From contig JALZUH010000042.1 of NCBI GenBank assembly GCA_023301645.1, forward strand, positions 1-13,300: DNA of 13,300 nucleotides. Direction: 5' to 3'. Positions 1-6,741 of the stretch are shown here, in pieces (the stretch's first letter is position 1; the number at the start of each line of letters is the position of its first letter). The notes beneath the pieces were generated by a model. The model was not told where the DNA came from, ran no database searches, and worked only from the letters and a program-made list of their open reading frames with translations. The translations under genes were made by a program, and so were the position numbers. The DNA comes from Akkermansiaceae bacterium (GTDB lineage Bacteria; Verrucomicrobiota; Verrucomicrobiia; Verrucomicrobiales; Akkermansiaceae).

Positions 1-46
1 GCTCTTTTACTTGCGTTCACGTTAAGCGATGCTTTGTTGGTAATAC

Positions 47-640
47 ATGAATCTTCAGATTGTAGTCATAAGTGTGATGTCTTTATTTCTTTTTTCCCAA
101 ATGAACCATGCAGGTGAGCAGAATGCAGCGAAACCTGCCTATGTCAGTGAGAGCCCACTTCCGAAGGGGTGGCCAATGCCCGGGCCTTATGATCAGGTCA
201 CTGAGAAAAAATACCCAGCCTACCGTGCTGCGGTGACGAAAGGGAAGGGGTCATCTTTTGCCTTCTGGCGCCTCTTCAAGCATATCAAGAATAACAATAT
301 CCCTATGACGGCTCCTGTGGAGATGAGGATGAAGGATGAGGATGGAAAAGCACTCGCGATGGACTCCATGGCCTTTCTTTATCAAGACTTGGCCGTAGGT
401 GAAAAAGGCTCAGATGGTGCTAAGGTCACCGTAGTCGATGTGGCAGCGGCAAAGGCTCTTAGCTACGCATGGCAGGGTGATAGGGATAAAAAAACGATCC
501 AGAGAGCAAAAGATGAACTTCTCGCTGAGCTGAGTAATAAGCAGCTAAAGCACTCTAGCTTTAGGCTTCTTGGCTATAACGGCCCAAGTGTGGACAAGGA
601 TAAGAAAACGTGGGAACTTCAGGCGATATTGAAGTATTAA
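47..640 (+). CDS. Secreted SOUL-family haem-binding-like protein
   Basis: The 197-residue protein matches the SOUL/HBP family, which was defined on tetrapyrrole-binding proteins and is widespread in bacteria with mostly unknown roles. The clearest mark is NIPMTAPVEM at residues 84-93, following an aromatic-rich helix (FAFWRLFKHI, 71-80) typical of the family. A conserved early segment, YDQVTEKKYPAYR (48-60), starts the domain. The N-terminus has a hydrophobic stretch (residues 4-18) and a plausible signal-peptidase site after NHA (residue 22), so export to the periplasm is inferred. The ATG at 47 has no visible Shine-Dalgarno sequence. The length is usual for a bacterial SOUL protein with a leader. 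Haem binding cannot be read from the sequence, and several family members do not bind haem strongly. Its base composition is more balanced than that of the genes after it. The family call is good; the function is open. Confidence 0.85.
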   Translation: MNLQIVVISVMSLFLFSQMNHAGEQNAAKPAYVSESPLPKGWPMPGPYDQVTEKKYPAYRAAVTKGKGSSFAFWRLFKHIKNNNIPMTAPVEMRMKDEDGKALAMDSMAFLYQDLAVGEKGSDGAKVTVVDVAAAKALSYAWQGDRDKKTIQRAKDELLAELSNKQLKHSSFRLLGYNGPSVDKDKKTWELQAILKY

Positions 641-896
641 GGGCGTTGCTGGAAGTTGATTGAGTTCGGAGCTTGGTAGTCATCGATTGTTCCTATGGCT
701 AGCATCGTCAACCAAGCCTCTCCCCAATCAGTCAACGAGGCTCTATAACCTACCGCCTGAATTCCTTTCTTGGCGGGGATTTGTGCTTTTCATTCTTGGG
801 AAAGGGCGTATCCCTTGTGACCATTACTGAGAGCGAAATGGGTCTTCTTGACGATAAGGTTTAAGTTGGCGATTATTTCTAATATTATCGAAGAAT
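641..896. other. Intergenic element rich in inverted repeats, with decayed-looking minus-strand frames
   Basis: This 256-bp gap has no intact gene. It holds four short inverted repeats: GCTTGGT/ACCAAGC (671-677 and 711-717), AGCCTC/GAGGCT (715-720 and 737-742), CCGCC/GGCGG (753-757 and 772-776) and AAGGG/CCCTT (802-806 and 812-816). On the minus strand a 50-codon stretch runs from about 789 to a TAA at 637-639, overlapping the SOUL stop codon. It reads like protein (for example SLTDWGEAWLTMLAIGTIDD) but is cut off upstream by a TGA at 790-792. A neighbouring minus frame (ATG near 824) reads MVTRDTPFPKNEKHKSPPRK and ends at a TAG around 750. It could be a decayed gene end, a dispersed intergenic repeat, or a structured RNA. 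No clean terminator for the SOUL gene is visible. Confidence 0.35.
848..876 (+). promoter_or_regulatory. Candidate sigma-70-type promoter for map
   Basis: TTGACG (848-853) matches the -35 consensus at five of six positions. With a 17-bp spacer it is followed by GATTAT (871-876), which matches the -10 consensus at four of six. Transcription would begin near 883, giving a leader of only about 14 nt before the ATG at 897. This fits the lack of a Shine-Dalgarno sequence there. It was judged by eye only. Confidence 0.4.
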
Positions 897-1703
897 ATGG
901 CTAAGAAAATAAGAATTCCGATTAAGACATCTGCAGACATTCGTAAGATGCGTGTGGCGTGTGAGACTGCTAGTGAGATCCTGCAGCTGTGTGCTAAGGA
1001 GATCCAGCCGGGGAAGACGACGGGTGAGATCGATGCGTATGCGGCGGAGCTTATGAAGGAGCGTAGCTGTAAGAGTGCCTTTCTGGGGTATCGTGGATTC
1101 CCAGGGCATGTATGTATTTCTATGAATGAGGAGGTGGTGCATGGCATCGGCTCTGACCGTATTATTGTGCCGGGCGATATTATCAAAATTGATGTAGGTA
1201 TTACCAAGGGAGGATGGATCGGTGATAATGCTACTACGGTGGCTGCTGGAGACATCGACCTTGAGACGAAGCGTCTTCTTTGTGCTACTGAGCAGTCTCT
1301 TTATGAGGCGATCGATCAGGCTCGCAGCGGGCATTATCTTGCTGATTTGTGCGGTGCTGTGGAGGAGCATGTTATTAAGTATGATTTTACCGTGGTGCGT
1401 GAGTTCGTAGGTCACGGTGTCGGTAAGGAACTCCATGAGGAGCCTCAGGTGCCTAATTACAGGATGCCGGGTCGTTCTCCGAAGCTTCGCCCAGGTATGG
1501 TGCTGGCTATCGAGCCGATGGTGAATGCTGGTGTTGCTGGTGTGACTATTTTGAGTGATGGCTGGACAGTGATCACTAATGATAAGAAGAATTCCTCTCA
1601 CTTCGAGCACACGGTGCTGGTGACTGAGGGTAAGCCCGACATTCTTACAGCGCGTCCACGTGAGGCGACTGAGGAGATCTTAGGTATATCGATGAATGGC
1701 TAG
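897..1703 (+). CDS. map: Type I methionine aminopeptidase
   Basis: This enzyme removes the N-terminal methionine from nascent proteins in the cytoplasm, using two divalent metal ions. The 268-residue length is that of a bacterial type I enzyme. All catalytic positions are visible: H82 (VVHGIG), metal ligands D99 (KIDVG), D110 (IGDNATT), H173 (VGHGVG), E206 (AIEPM) and E237 (HFEHTVL). The EMAP-I core starts near residue 12 and there is no N-terminal extension. The ATG at 897 has no clear Shine-Dalgarno sequence but sits just downstream of a promoter-like pair. The last eight bases (ATGGCTAG) overlap the start of the next gene, so the two are probably co-transcribed. I see nothing missing or altered in the active site. 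Confidence 0.97.
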   Translation: MAKKIRIPIKTSADIRKMRVACETASEILQLCAKEIQPGKTTGEIDAYAAELMKERSCKSAFLGYRGFPGHVCISMNEEVVHGIGSDRIIVPGDIIKIDVGITKGGWIGDNATTVAAGDIDLETKRLLCATEQSLYEAIDQARSGHYLADLCGAVEEHVIKYDFTVVREFVGHGVGKELHEEPQVPNYRMPGRSPKLRPGMVLAIEPMVNAGVAGVTILSDGWTVITNDKKNSSHFEHTVLVTEGKPDILTARPREATEEILGISMNG

Positions 1704-2535
1704 GTTACTTATAGCGGGATATGGCTTCTTAGGTGAGGCTGTGGAGCAGGTCTTTCTGGCGGCTCATTGGGAGGTGACTAGGCTTAGTCGCAGTGTTTCT
1801 GCGAGTAGCGAGATTACTGCTCAGGCTAGCGCGGTGGCTTGTGATATTTCGTCTGCTGAGGAGGTGGCAGCACTTACTGGTGAGTATGATCTGGTGATTG
1901 CCTGTGCTGCTTCTGGAGGTGGCGGCGAGGAGGGCTATCGTAGGGTTTACTATGATGGCTGTCGTCATTTGGTAGCTCGTTTTCCTAAGACGCCTTTTAT
2001 TTTTACTTCGAGCACTTCAGTATATGATCAGAAGGATCATTCGGAGGTGACTGAGGATAGCATTGCGTCTCCTAGCTCGGCGACGGGTAAGGTGCTACGT
2101 GAGGCTGAGGAGCTGGTCATCGCTGCCGGCGGTAGTGTGGCTAGGCTATCGGGTCTCTATGGCCCGGGTCGGTGCCATGTGCTGAAGAATCTTCTCAATG
2201 GCACAGCTCACCTTGATGGTGATGGGGGGCGTATGATGAACTTCATCCACCGCGATGACGTGGCGAGGGCACTGCTCTTGATCGCTGAGCAATGGTCTGT
2301 GACTGCTGGTGAGATTTATAATGTGAGTGCTAGGGCTGTGAGCCAGTATGATTGCTACCGCGAGCTTGCAGATCATTTCCAAAAGCCAATGCCGCCGTCA
2401 ATGGATGCTAGTCGTCCGCGTAAGCGTGGTAATAGCAGTAAGGCTGTGCTGAGCACGAAGCTGGAGTCTCTGGGCTGGAGTCCTGAGTTTGCTAGTTTCT
2501 TATCCATTGCTATGTCTCAGCCATTGGCGGAGTAA
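1696..2535 (+). CDS. NAD(P)-dependent epimerase/dehydratase-like protein (atypical SDR)
   Basis: The 279-residue protein begins directly with a Rossmann nucleotide-binding loop, GYGFLG at residues 8-13. It continues with an acidic residue at the end of a later strand (ACD, 48-50), the strand-5 motif FTSSTSVY (103-110) and RLSGLYGPGR (150-159), all typical of extended or atypical short-chain dehydrogenases. Y110 is where the catalytic tyrosine would lie, but the usual YxxxK lysine spacing is not seen (YDQKD). It therefore resembles the YeeZ-like atypical group more than a classical sugar epimerase. FIHRDDVARAL (around 183-193) is a conserved segment of NAD-epimerase proteins. The start codon lies inside the end of map, in another frame, with an 8-bp overlap, so translational coupling is likely. 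The substrate is unknown and no sugar-pathway genes adjoin it. Confidence 0.85.
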   Translation: MARLLIAGYGFLGEAVEQVFLAAHWEVTRLSRSVSASSEITAQASAVACDISSAEEVAALTGEYDLVIACAASGGGGEEGYRRVYYDGCRHLVARFPKTPFIFTSSTSVYDQKDHSEVTEDSIASPSSATGKVLREAEELVIAAGGSVARLSGLYGPGRCHVLKNLLNGTAHLDGDGGRMMNFIHRDDVARALLLIAEQWSVTAGEIYNVSARAVSQYDCYRELADHFQKPMPPSMDASRPRKRGNSSKAVLSTKLESLGWSPEFASFLSIAMSQPLAE

Positions 2536-2579
2536 GAAGCCATAAGAAGGATAGGCAAGGTGGTGTCAAAGGCTGCTCT

Positions 2580-3398
2580 TTAGCAGAGTCTGATCATGTC
2601 CTTGACGAATTGTTTCCAGAGGAAGAAGAGTCCGCGGATGGTGTAGCGGAAGTGGCCGTCAGCAGTCGGGCTGATGATGCCTTGTTTGATGTTTTGCTGG
2701 ATTTGGCTGTTAAGCTCGTTTTCGATCTCTTCGGTGAGGCTGTCAGGGTCAGGGATGCTGATGTCATCGTCGATGAAGCCTTGTTTGCTAAGGTAGTCGT
2801 TGTGCTTGGTGATGAGTCGATTAGCACAGTCGTTGACACAGCTTATTTGATTCGAGTGGATGCCTTGCTGTGGCTTGAGGGTGGGGGAGAAGGGAAAGTT
2901 GGTCGTTCTCCAGATGCCATTGCTGATGTCTTTGCTGGTGATGGTGAGATAGGAGAAGGTGAGGGGGGATTGCTCGCAGAGGCTGAGGGTGGCTATGGCT
3001 TTGGTTTCTGCATTCCAGTAGAGCTGGTAGAGTTGATTCATGCCTCCGAGGTTCCAGCCACAGTTTTTGATGTGTTCGAAGCCGTTGTTTTCTAGGTTAC
3101 GGGCGTATTTGCGAACGTCATTACAGCACTGGGTATTAAGCGTGAAGTTGTCATCGAGCTGGTTCTCTAGTGGCATGCGTAGTCTGCGGATGCGGGTGAG
3201 GAGCTCTACCCATGGGAGTAGGAACCAGGTGAAAGCAGCAAGTAGCCCAATGATGATACTATTACTGATGAAGTAAAAGCCGAGCGCTGAGGCGAGGAGT
3301 AGTATGAGGGCACCGAGTTTGCGCAGGCAGGATGTCTTACAGGCGCGAAGAGCGAGGCCAAAAATAATAATGGCGATGACGGTGAGTGTTTCCTTCAT
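2580..3398 (-). CDS. Hypothetical membrane-anchored protein
   Basis: I do not recognise a family. From the ATG at 3398 the product is 272 residues. An upstream TTG at 3410 would add four residues but has no ribosome-binding site either, so I prefer the ATG. The N-terminal quarter is hydrophobic: one span at about residues 3-17 and a long hydrophobic block at about 27-63 that may be one long or two short spans. The remaining 200 residues are polar and likely form a cytosolic or peripheral domain. This domain holds several cysteines, including a CC pair (near 90) and CVNDC, and an acidic segment (SIPDPDSLTEEIENELN) near the end. The gene converges on the epimerase-like gene, 44 bp away, and diverges from the carbonic anhydrase gene. 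A long acidic frame on the opposite strand (2610-3095) is judged a shadow. Confidence 0.7.
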   Translation of the reverse strand: MKETLTVIAIIIFGLALRACKTSCLRKLGALILLLASALGFYFISNSIIIGLLAAFTWFLLPWVELLTRIRRLRMPLENQLDDNFTLNTQCCNDVRKYARNLENNGFEHIKNCGWNLGGMNQLYQLYWNAETKAIATLSLCEQSPLTFSYLTITSKDISNGIWRTTNFPFSPTLKPQQGIHSNQISCVNDCANRLITKHNDYLSKQGFIDDDISIPDPDSLTEEIENELNSQIQQNIKQGIISPTADGHFRYTIRGLFFLWKQFVKDMIRLC

Positions 3399-3551
3399 AA
3401 GTGAGTCCAATGAGTCGTGCGGGGTGGTGAGTATGTGTTACTGCGAGACGGTTTAGGCTAGGTCGCCTTGGTTAAGATCGCTTGGCAATATGGCACTAGT
3501 ATATTTAGATTGCAACTTGTGATAATTACTTCTTTGGATAGGATTTGAGCC

Positions 3552-4091
3552 ATGGCTATTGAGACGTTTGATAATAGAGTTCCTGAGATTGATCCGAGTG
3601 CTTTTGTCGCCGCTAGTGCTGATATCATTGGTAGGGTGACGGTGGGGGAGGAGGCTAGTATTTGGTATAATACGACACTTCGTGGTGATATTAATGATAT
3701 TGTGATCGGGCCTCGTTCGAATATTCAGGATAATGCAGTAGTGCATTTGGCCGATGACTATGGTGCTTACATTGGTGAGCTTGTGACTGTGGGTCATAGT
3801 GCTGTGATCCATGCATGCACGGTGAAGGATGAGGTGCTTGTGGGTATGGGGGCTTGTATTTTAGACGGTGCGGTGATTGGTGAACGCTCGATTATTGGGG
3901 CACATGCCTTGGTGACAGGCGGTATGGAGATTCCTCCGGGATCATTGGTGCTGGGGAGCCCTGCGAGGGTGGTGAAGTCACTTGATAAGGAGCAGCAGCT
4001 AGGGGTGAAGAAGTGGGCTGAGAAGTATATTGCTGTGTCGCGGAAATTTATGGAGCGCAAGAATGAGGGAAGGGTGGACTCATCATCATGA
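3552..4091 (+). CDS. Gamma-carbonic-anhydrase-family protein (left-handed beta-helix)
   Basis: The 179-residue protein is a hexapeptide-repeat beta-helix of the gamma carbonic anhydrase group (YrdA/PaaY/CaiE-like). Members are cytosolic trimers with a metal at each subunit interface, and some hydrate CO2 while many have no shown activity. The three metal-binding histidines are present: H65 (NAVVH), H82 and H87 (GHSAVIH). The R44-x-D46 pair of the RGD segment and Q59-D60 of IQDN are also there. The proton-shuttle loop of archaeal Cam is absent, as usual for this short subgroup. A helical tail (about 145-170) packs against the helix in known structures. An AGGA at 3540-3543 lies 8 nt before the ATG and is one of the few plausible Shine-Dalgarno sites in the window. 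The stop overlaps the next start as ATGA. The substrate is uncertain. Confidence 0.92.
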   Translation: MAIETFDNRVPEIDPSAFVAASADIIGRVTVGEEASIWYNTTLRGDINDIVIGPRSNIQDNAVVHLADDYGAYIGELVTVGHSAVIHACTVKDEVLVGMGACILDGAVIGERSIIGAHALVTGGMEIPPGSLVLGSPARVVKSLDKEQQLGVKKWAEKYIAVSRKFMERKNEGRVDSSS

Positions 4092-4534
4092 GCCAATTAG
4101 TAAGGGTAGAGCCGATAGCGCTGATGCCGACTTCGGCTGGCTGTGCTGTATTCCTCGGTGATGGGGAGAAGAGTATTGTTTTCTATATCGAGCCTTCCAT
4201 TGGGGCTTCGATCAATGCGGTGATGTCTGGGGTGAAGCCTCCTAGGCCACTGACCCATGACCTCTTTTCGCAAACACTGGAGGCCATGGGTGCTCGTGTG
4301 GACCGGGTGGTCATTATGCGGGTGGAGGAGGATGTCTATTATGCAAGGCTCTTTGTCATTGCTGAGAATGAGATCATGGAGCGTAAGGTCATCGAGATCG
4401 ATGCGCGCCCAAGTGACTGTCTGGCTCTGGCGGTGCGGCAGCAGGCTCCTGTGTATGTGCTAGCTGAGGTATGGGCTGGACTGCGCGATATGACAGGTGT
4501 TCTTGAGGATCTGAGAGGTAAGGACGAGCAGTAG
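4088..4534 (+). CDS. Bifunctional nuclease family protein (DUF151/BFN domain)
   Basis: The 148-residue protein fits the DUF151/BFN domain over nearly its full length. Typical segments are PLTHDLF (residues 54-60), an alternating hydrophobic strand with VIMRVEEDVYYARL, and the signature IDARPSDCLALAVR near residues 114-127. The family is named from a plant protein reported to have RNase and DNase activity; the bacterial role is poorly known. The family consensus at the signature usually has alanine where this protein has cysteine (PSDC). Its ATG overlaps the stop of the carbonic-anhydrase-like gene by four bases (ATGA), and no Shine-Dalgarno sequence lies at normal distance, so translational coupling is likely. 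It has no signal peptide and should be cytosolic. Confidence 0.9.
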   Translation: MSQLVRVEPIALMPTSAGCAVFLGDGEKSIVFYIEPSIGASINAVMSGVKPPRPLTHDLFSQTLEAMGARVDRVVIMRVEEDVYYARLFVIAENEIMERKVIEIDARPSDCLALAVRQQAPVYVLAEVWAGLRDMTGVLEDLRGKDEQ

Positions 4535-4573
4535 TGGCGTAGAGCTGCTCTGAGGGAGCTAACATGTTTTTGA

Positions 4574-4597
4574 GTCGAGTTTCGCTAATGACTCGAC
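4574..4597 (+). other. Perfect 7-bp inverted repeat upstream of the deaminase gene
   Basis: GTCGAGT (4574-4580) and ACTCGAC (4591-4597) are perfect complements separated by 10 nt. A second arm pair, GAGCAG/CTGCTC, lies just upstream at 4526-4531 and 4545-4550, across the stop of the BFN gene. Neither is followed by a run of T, so they are poor rho-independent terminators. They could be an RNA structure in the leader of the deaminase gene, an operator, or chance. Confidence 0.35.
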
Positions 4598-4628
4598 AGG
4601 GCAATCTCTTCGGTGTTGGCTTCTGGTC

Positions 4629-5084
4629 ATGGAGATGAACGATGACTGCCCTCGACGTGATTCATCAAGAATGACGATTCCTCAGTATGCAATGGCTCTG
4701 GCACATGTGGCGAGCCTGCGCTCAGAGGATCCTTTTCGTAAGGTGGGGGCTGCGGCCCTTGATTATGATAACCGCGTGATCGGAACAGCTTATAACGGTC
4801 TTGCTCCTGGCTTTGATGCGCCTGAGGGGTTTTGGGATGACCGAGATGCGAGGCAGAAGTTCATGCTGCATGCAGAGGTGAACCTTTGTAGCTTATTCAA
4901 GCGCGGCGAGGTGAAGATCATTGCTTCTACGACGATGCCGTGCACTTCCTGTATGCAGACTTTAGCCGCATATGGGGTGAAGGAGATTTATTACCGCGAG
5001 GTGTATAAGGCGTCTGCAGCTCCAGAAATTGCTGAGACATATGGTATCAAGTTTGAGCAAGTTACCGATTATCCTTTGGTGTAA
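4629..5084 (+). CDS. dCMP deaminase family protein (zinc-dependent cytidine/deoxycytidylate deaminase)
   Basis: The protein carries the deaminase zinc site: H81-A-E83, where the glutamate is the proton shuttle, and P104-C105-x-x-C108. With RSEDPFRKVGAAALD (31-45) and the segment TAYNGLAPGF (53-62) it looks like deoxycytidylate deaminases, which turn dCMP into dUMP for dTMP synthesis. The total of 151 residues is usual. The start is uncertain: ATG at 4629 is used here, 4635 is in frame two codons on, and ATG 4671 (MTIPQYAMAL) would still leave the domain intact. None has a good Shine-Dalgarno sequence. The gene stands alone, 94 bp after the BFN gene, and is followed by a terminator. Other nucleotide or tRNA deaminases share the zinc motif, so the exact substrate is inferred. 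Confidence 0.85.
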   Translation: MEMNDDCPRRDSSRMTIPQYAMALAHVASLRSEDPFRKVGAAALDYDNRVIGTAYNGLAPGFDAPEGFWDDRDARQKFMLHAEVNLCSLFKRGEVKIIASTTMPCTSCMQTLAAYGVKEIYYREVYKASAAPEIAETYGIKFEQVTDYPLV

Positions 5085-5171
5085 TCGGGCGGTGTGATTG
5101 ACCGCTACTATTATCTGATGCCTCTACCAGTATTACTGCCTGGTTTGATCTTATCGGATCTTTTAAGAGTT

Positions 5172-5198
5172 ACCTACTCAGTGAGAGTAGGTGTTTTG
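5172..5198 (+). terminator. Rho-independent terminator after the deaminase gene
   Basis: A perfect 8-bp stem, ACCTACTC (5172-5179) with GAGTAGGT (5185-5192), encloses a 5-nt loop and is followed by GTTTTG on the plus strand. A second, weaker hairpin (5206-5213 with 5221-5228, one wobble) overlaps the stop codon of the convergent TPR gene and could serve the minus strand. Confidence 0.65.
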
Positions 5199-5224
5199 AG
5201 GCGGTGTAGTAGGGATTCTACCTG

Positions 5225-5974
5225 CTACTTGTCATCTGCTGCTGAGAAGTCGTTTTTAAATAGCTCGTATTCTTTTACGGTATCCGCCCATGAGTGAAGA
5301 GCACTAGGGTTATTCCATACTTTGATACAGTCAGCGATTAGCTTGCGCGCTTCTGGTGTTTTACCCTCATACTGGAATATTGCGGCTTTTGAAAAGTAGA
5401 AGAATGGGGTGTCATCCCAGCGGTCATACTTTTCTGACATCTTCGTAGCTTCTTCGACTTTACCAAGCTTGAGCTTAGATAGTAAGATTTTGAATTCGCA
5501 GATGTGTATTAGGGTTTTACTTAACTCATAGTCTGATTCGAGCAGATTCATGAATTGTGTTTCAGCTTCTTGCCAGTTTTTCGAGACGAATTCGATCTCT
5601 GCTAGGTTGAAACGCAGGCTGCTGTTTTTTGGGGACTTTGCCAATGCCTCTTGGTAAATACTAGTAGCTTTGTCATAGTTTCTCATTTGCATGTATGAGA
5701 CACCTTTGAGATTGAGTGAGATAGGGTGATCTGGAAATATCTTATCTGCTTCGTTGATTTTCTCTAGGGTATCAAAAATACGATCTTGTGAGCTCAAGCT
5801 TTGAGCTTTTTGAAGGAGCTTCACATACTCGCTACGCTTGGCTTCAGGCAAGTTGGAGAAGTCTTGTTGGCGCTGGAGATTGTAGTCTTGTTCTTGAGCG
5901 CTAATAGTTAAGGGTGCCATCGCTCCGCTAACGATTGCAAGGGTGAGAGTGATTAGGTGGTTTTTAGTCATCAT
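5225..5974 (-). CDS. Exported tetratricopeptide-repeat protein
   Basis: The 249-residue product has a clear signal peptide: K4, a hydrophobic core at about residues 7-24, and a cleavage site after ISA (residue 26). Mature residues 50-150 contain about three TPR units. The best is at 86-119, with the pattern L-x-x-x-G-x-x-Y...A-x-x-x-Y-x-x-A-L-x-x-x-P. A weaker one precedes it (about 53-85) and another follows (about 120-150). TPRs are protein-protein interaction scaffolds, so a periplasmic or surface adaptor role is inferred. The C-terminal 90 residues keep an alpha-helical character without clear repeats. An in-frame ATG at 5971 directly follows the first, and neither has a Shine-Dalgarno site. 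A perfect TATAAT lies about 37 bp upstream. The gene follows nadD on the same strand with a 111-bp gap and probably has its own promoter. Confidence 0.8.
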   Translation of the reverse strand: MMTKNHLITLTLAIVSGAMAPLTISAQEQDYNLQRQQDFSNLPEAKRSEYVKLLQKAQSLSSQDRIFDTLEKINEADKIFPDHPISLNLKGVSYMQMRNYDKATSIYQEALAKSPKNSSLRFNLAEIEFVSKNWQEAETQFMNLLESDYELSKTLIHICEFKILLSKLKLGKVEEATKMSEKYDRWDDTPFFYFSKAAIFQYEGKTPEARKLIADCIKVWNNPSALHSWADTVKEYELFKNDFSAADDK

Positions 5975-6010
5975 GAGGAGTTTGGTAAGAAGCTTTTAAA
6001 ATAATAGTTA

Positions 6011-6039
6011 ATTATAGTGAGATTGCTAATCTTATTATC
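6011..6039 (-). promoter_or_regulatory. Candidate promoter with internal palindrome, upstream of the TPR gene
   Basis: The minus strand has a perfect -10 hexamer TATAAT (plus 6016-6011). The position 17 bp upstream holds GATAAT, a poor -35. The spacer contains the 13-bp interrupted palindrome AGATTGCTAATCT (6020-6032), which could be an operator compensating for the weak -35. The predicted leader is about 30 nt. Judged by eye. Confidence 0.35.
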
Positions 6040-6085
6040 ATTATTTTACACAGTTTTAGCTGTATAAGGTGCGTGGTGGTCTGTG

Positions 6086-6676
6086 CTAAGGCTTGCTTAG
6101 GTTGTAGAGTTGCCTGCTTTGGATGTAGTCTAAGGTGCTATTATTAAGCCAGTGAGTATTGGAAAGGCTGGATCGGATTGCCGTTGCTGATGCTGGGTGT
6201 TCACCTGCAATGGCATGCATGTTCATGCCTTGTCTTTCTTCTGGGTGTTCGCCTCGACTGAAGACGATGAAGTCGACGAGTGATGCTAGGTGGTCTGCGC
6301 GGTTCCACCTTGGTAGGGCTTGCCATTGGTCAGTTCCCATGAGCCAGAAGAGTCGGGCGTCAGGGGAGCGTGCTTTTATGTGCTCTGCTGTGCGCCATGA
6401 GTAGGACGGGGAGGGGGCTTCTAGGTCGTAGGTGCTTACCTCAGCCCATGGCAGGTGCGATGTTGCAAGGCGGCACATTTCTAGCCTTTGGGTGTCACTG
6501 GCTAGGCTCTTGCTGGCTTTGTGTGGTGACTGCCTGCAGGGTAGGAAGATGACTTGGTCGAGCTGGAGCTGCTTCTGGGCAGCTTCTGCAATATGGGTAT
6601 GACCGAGGTGAATGGGGTCAAACGTGCCACCAAAGAGACAGATTCGCTTGGGGGCGGTGGTCACTCTGTGTGGCAT
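6086..6676 (-). CDS. nadD: Nicotinate-nucleotide adenylyltransferase
   Basis: NadD joins nicotinate mononucleotide and ATP to make deamido-NAD in NAD biosynthesis, in the cytoplasm. The 196-residue protein shows the nucleotidyltransferase motif GGTFDPIHLGH at residues 16-26, PHK at 51-53, the mid-protein MGTDQW segment followed by PRW, and the C-terminal SATAIRSSL corresponding to the (S/T)xTxIR motif. The length is normal. A GTG at codon 5 is an alternative start that would leave about ten residues before the Rossmann strand. The ATG at 6676 has no Shine-Dalgarno sequence and is preceded by a run of eight G on the plus strand (6681-6688). The gene lies 65 bp after the 66-residue membrane protein on the same strand, probably in one transcript. 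The usual partner rsfS is not adjacent. Confidence 0.95.
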   Translation of the reverse strand: MPHRVTTAPKRICLFGGTFDPIHLGHTHIAEAAQKQLQLDQVIFLPCRQSPHKASKSLASDTQRLEMCRLATSHLPWAEVSTYDLEAPSPSYSWRTAEHIKARSPDARLFWLMGTDQWQALPRWNRADHLASLVDFIVFSRGEHPEERQGMNMHAIAGEHPASATAIRSSLSNTHWLNNSTLDYIQSRQLYNLSKP

Positions 6677-6741
6677 TTCTGGGGGGGGAGTTAGTCGTGG
6701 TGACGTGCTCGTTTCGGATGATTCGAGGTGATCAGAGGGGA

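Noticed and set aside
885..1610. 241-residue open frame on the minus strand
   Set aside because: It is fully antisense to methionine aminopeptidase, whose active-site residues are all intact, and it shows no recognisable motif.
2610..3095. 161-residue open frame on the plus strand
   Set aside because: It is extremely acidic and low in complexity, and it lies antisense to a longer minus-strand gene with clear membrane spans. It is explained as a shadow of the G/T-rich plus strand.
5094..5297. 67-residue frame after the deaminase gene
   Set aside because: It runs through the terminator hairpin and into the end of the TPR gene, and has no ribosome-binding site or motif.
6681..6688. Run of eight G next to the nadD start as a phase-variation tract
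   Set aside because: It lies upstream of the start codon and outside the coding sequence, so slippage would not shift the frame of nadD. An effect on translation start is possible but unsupported.
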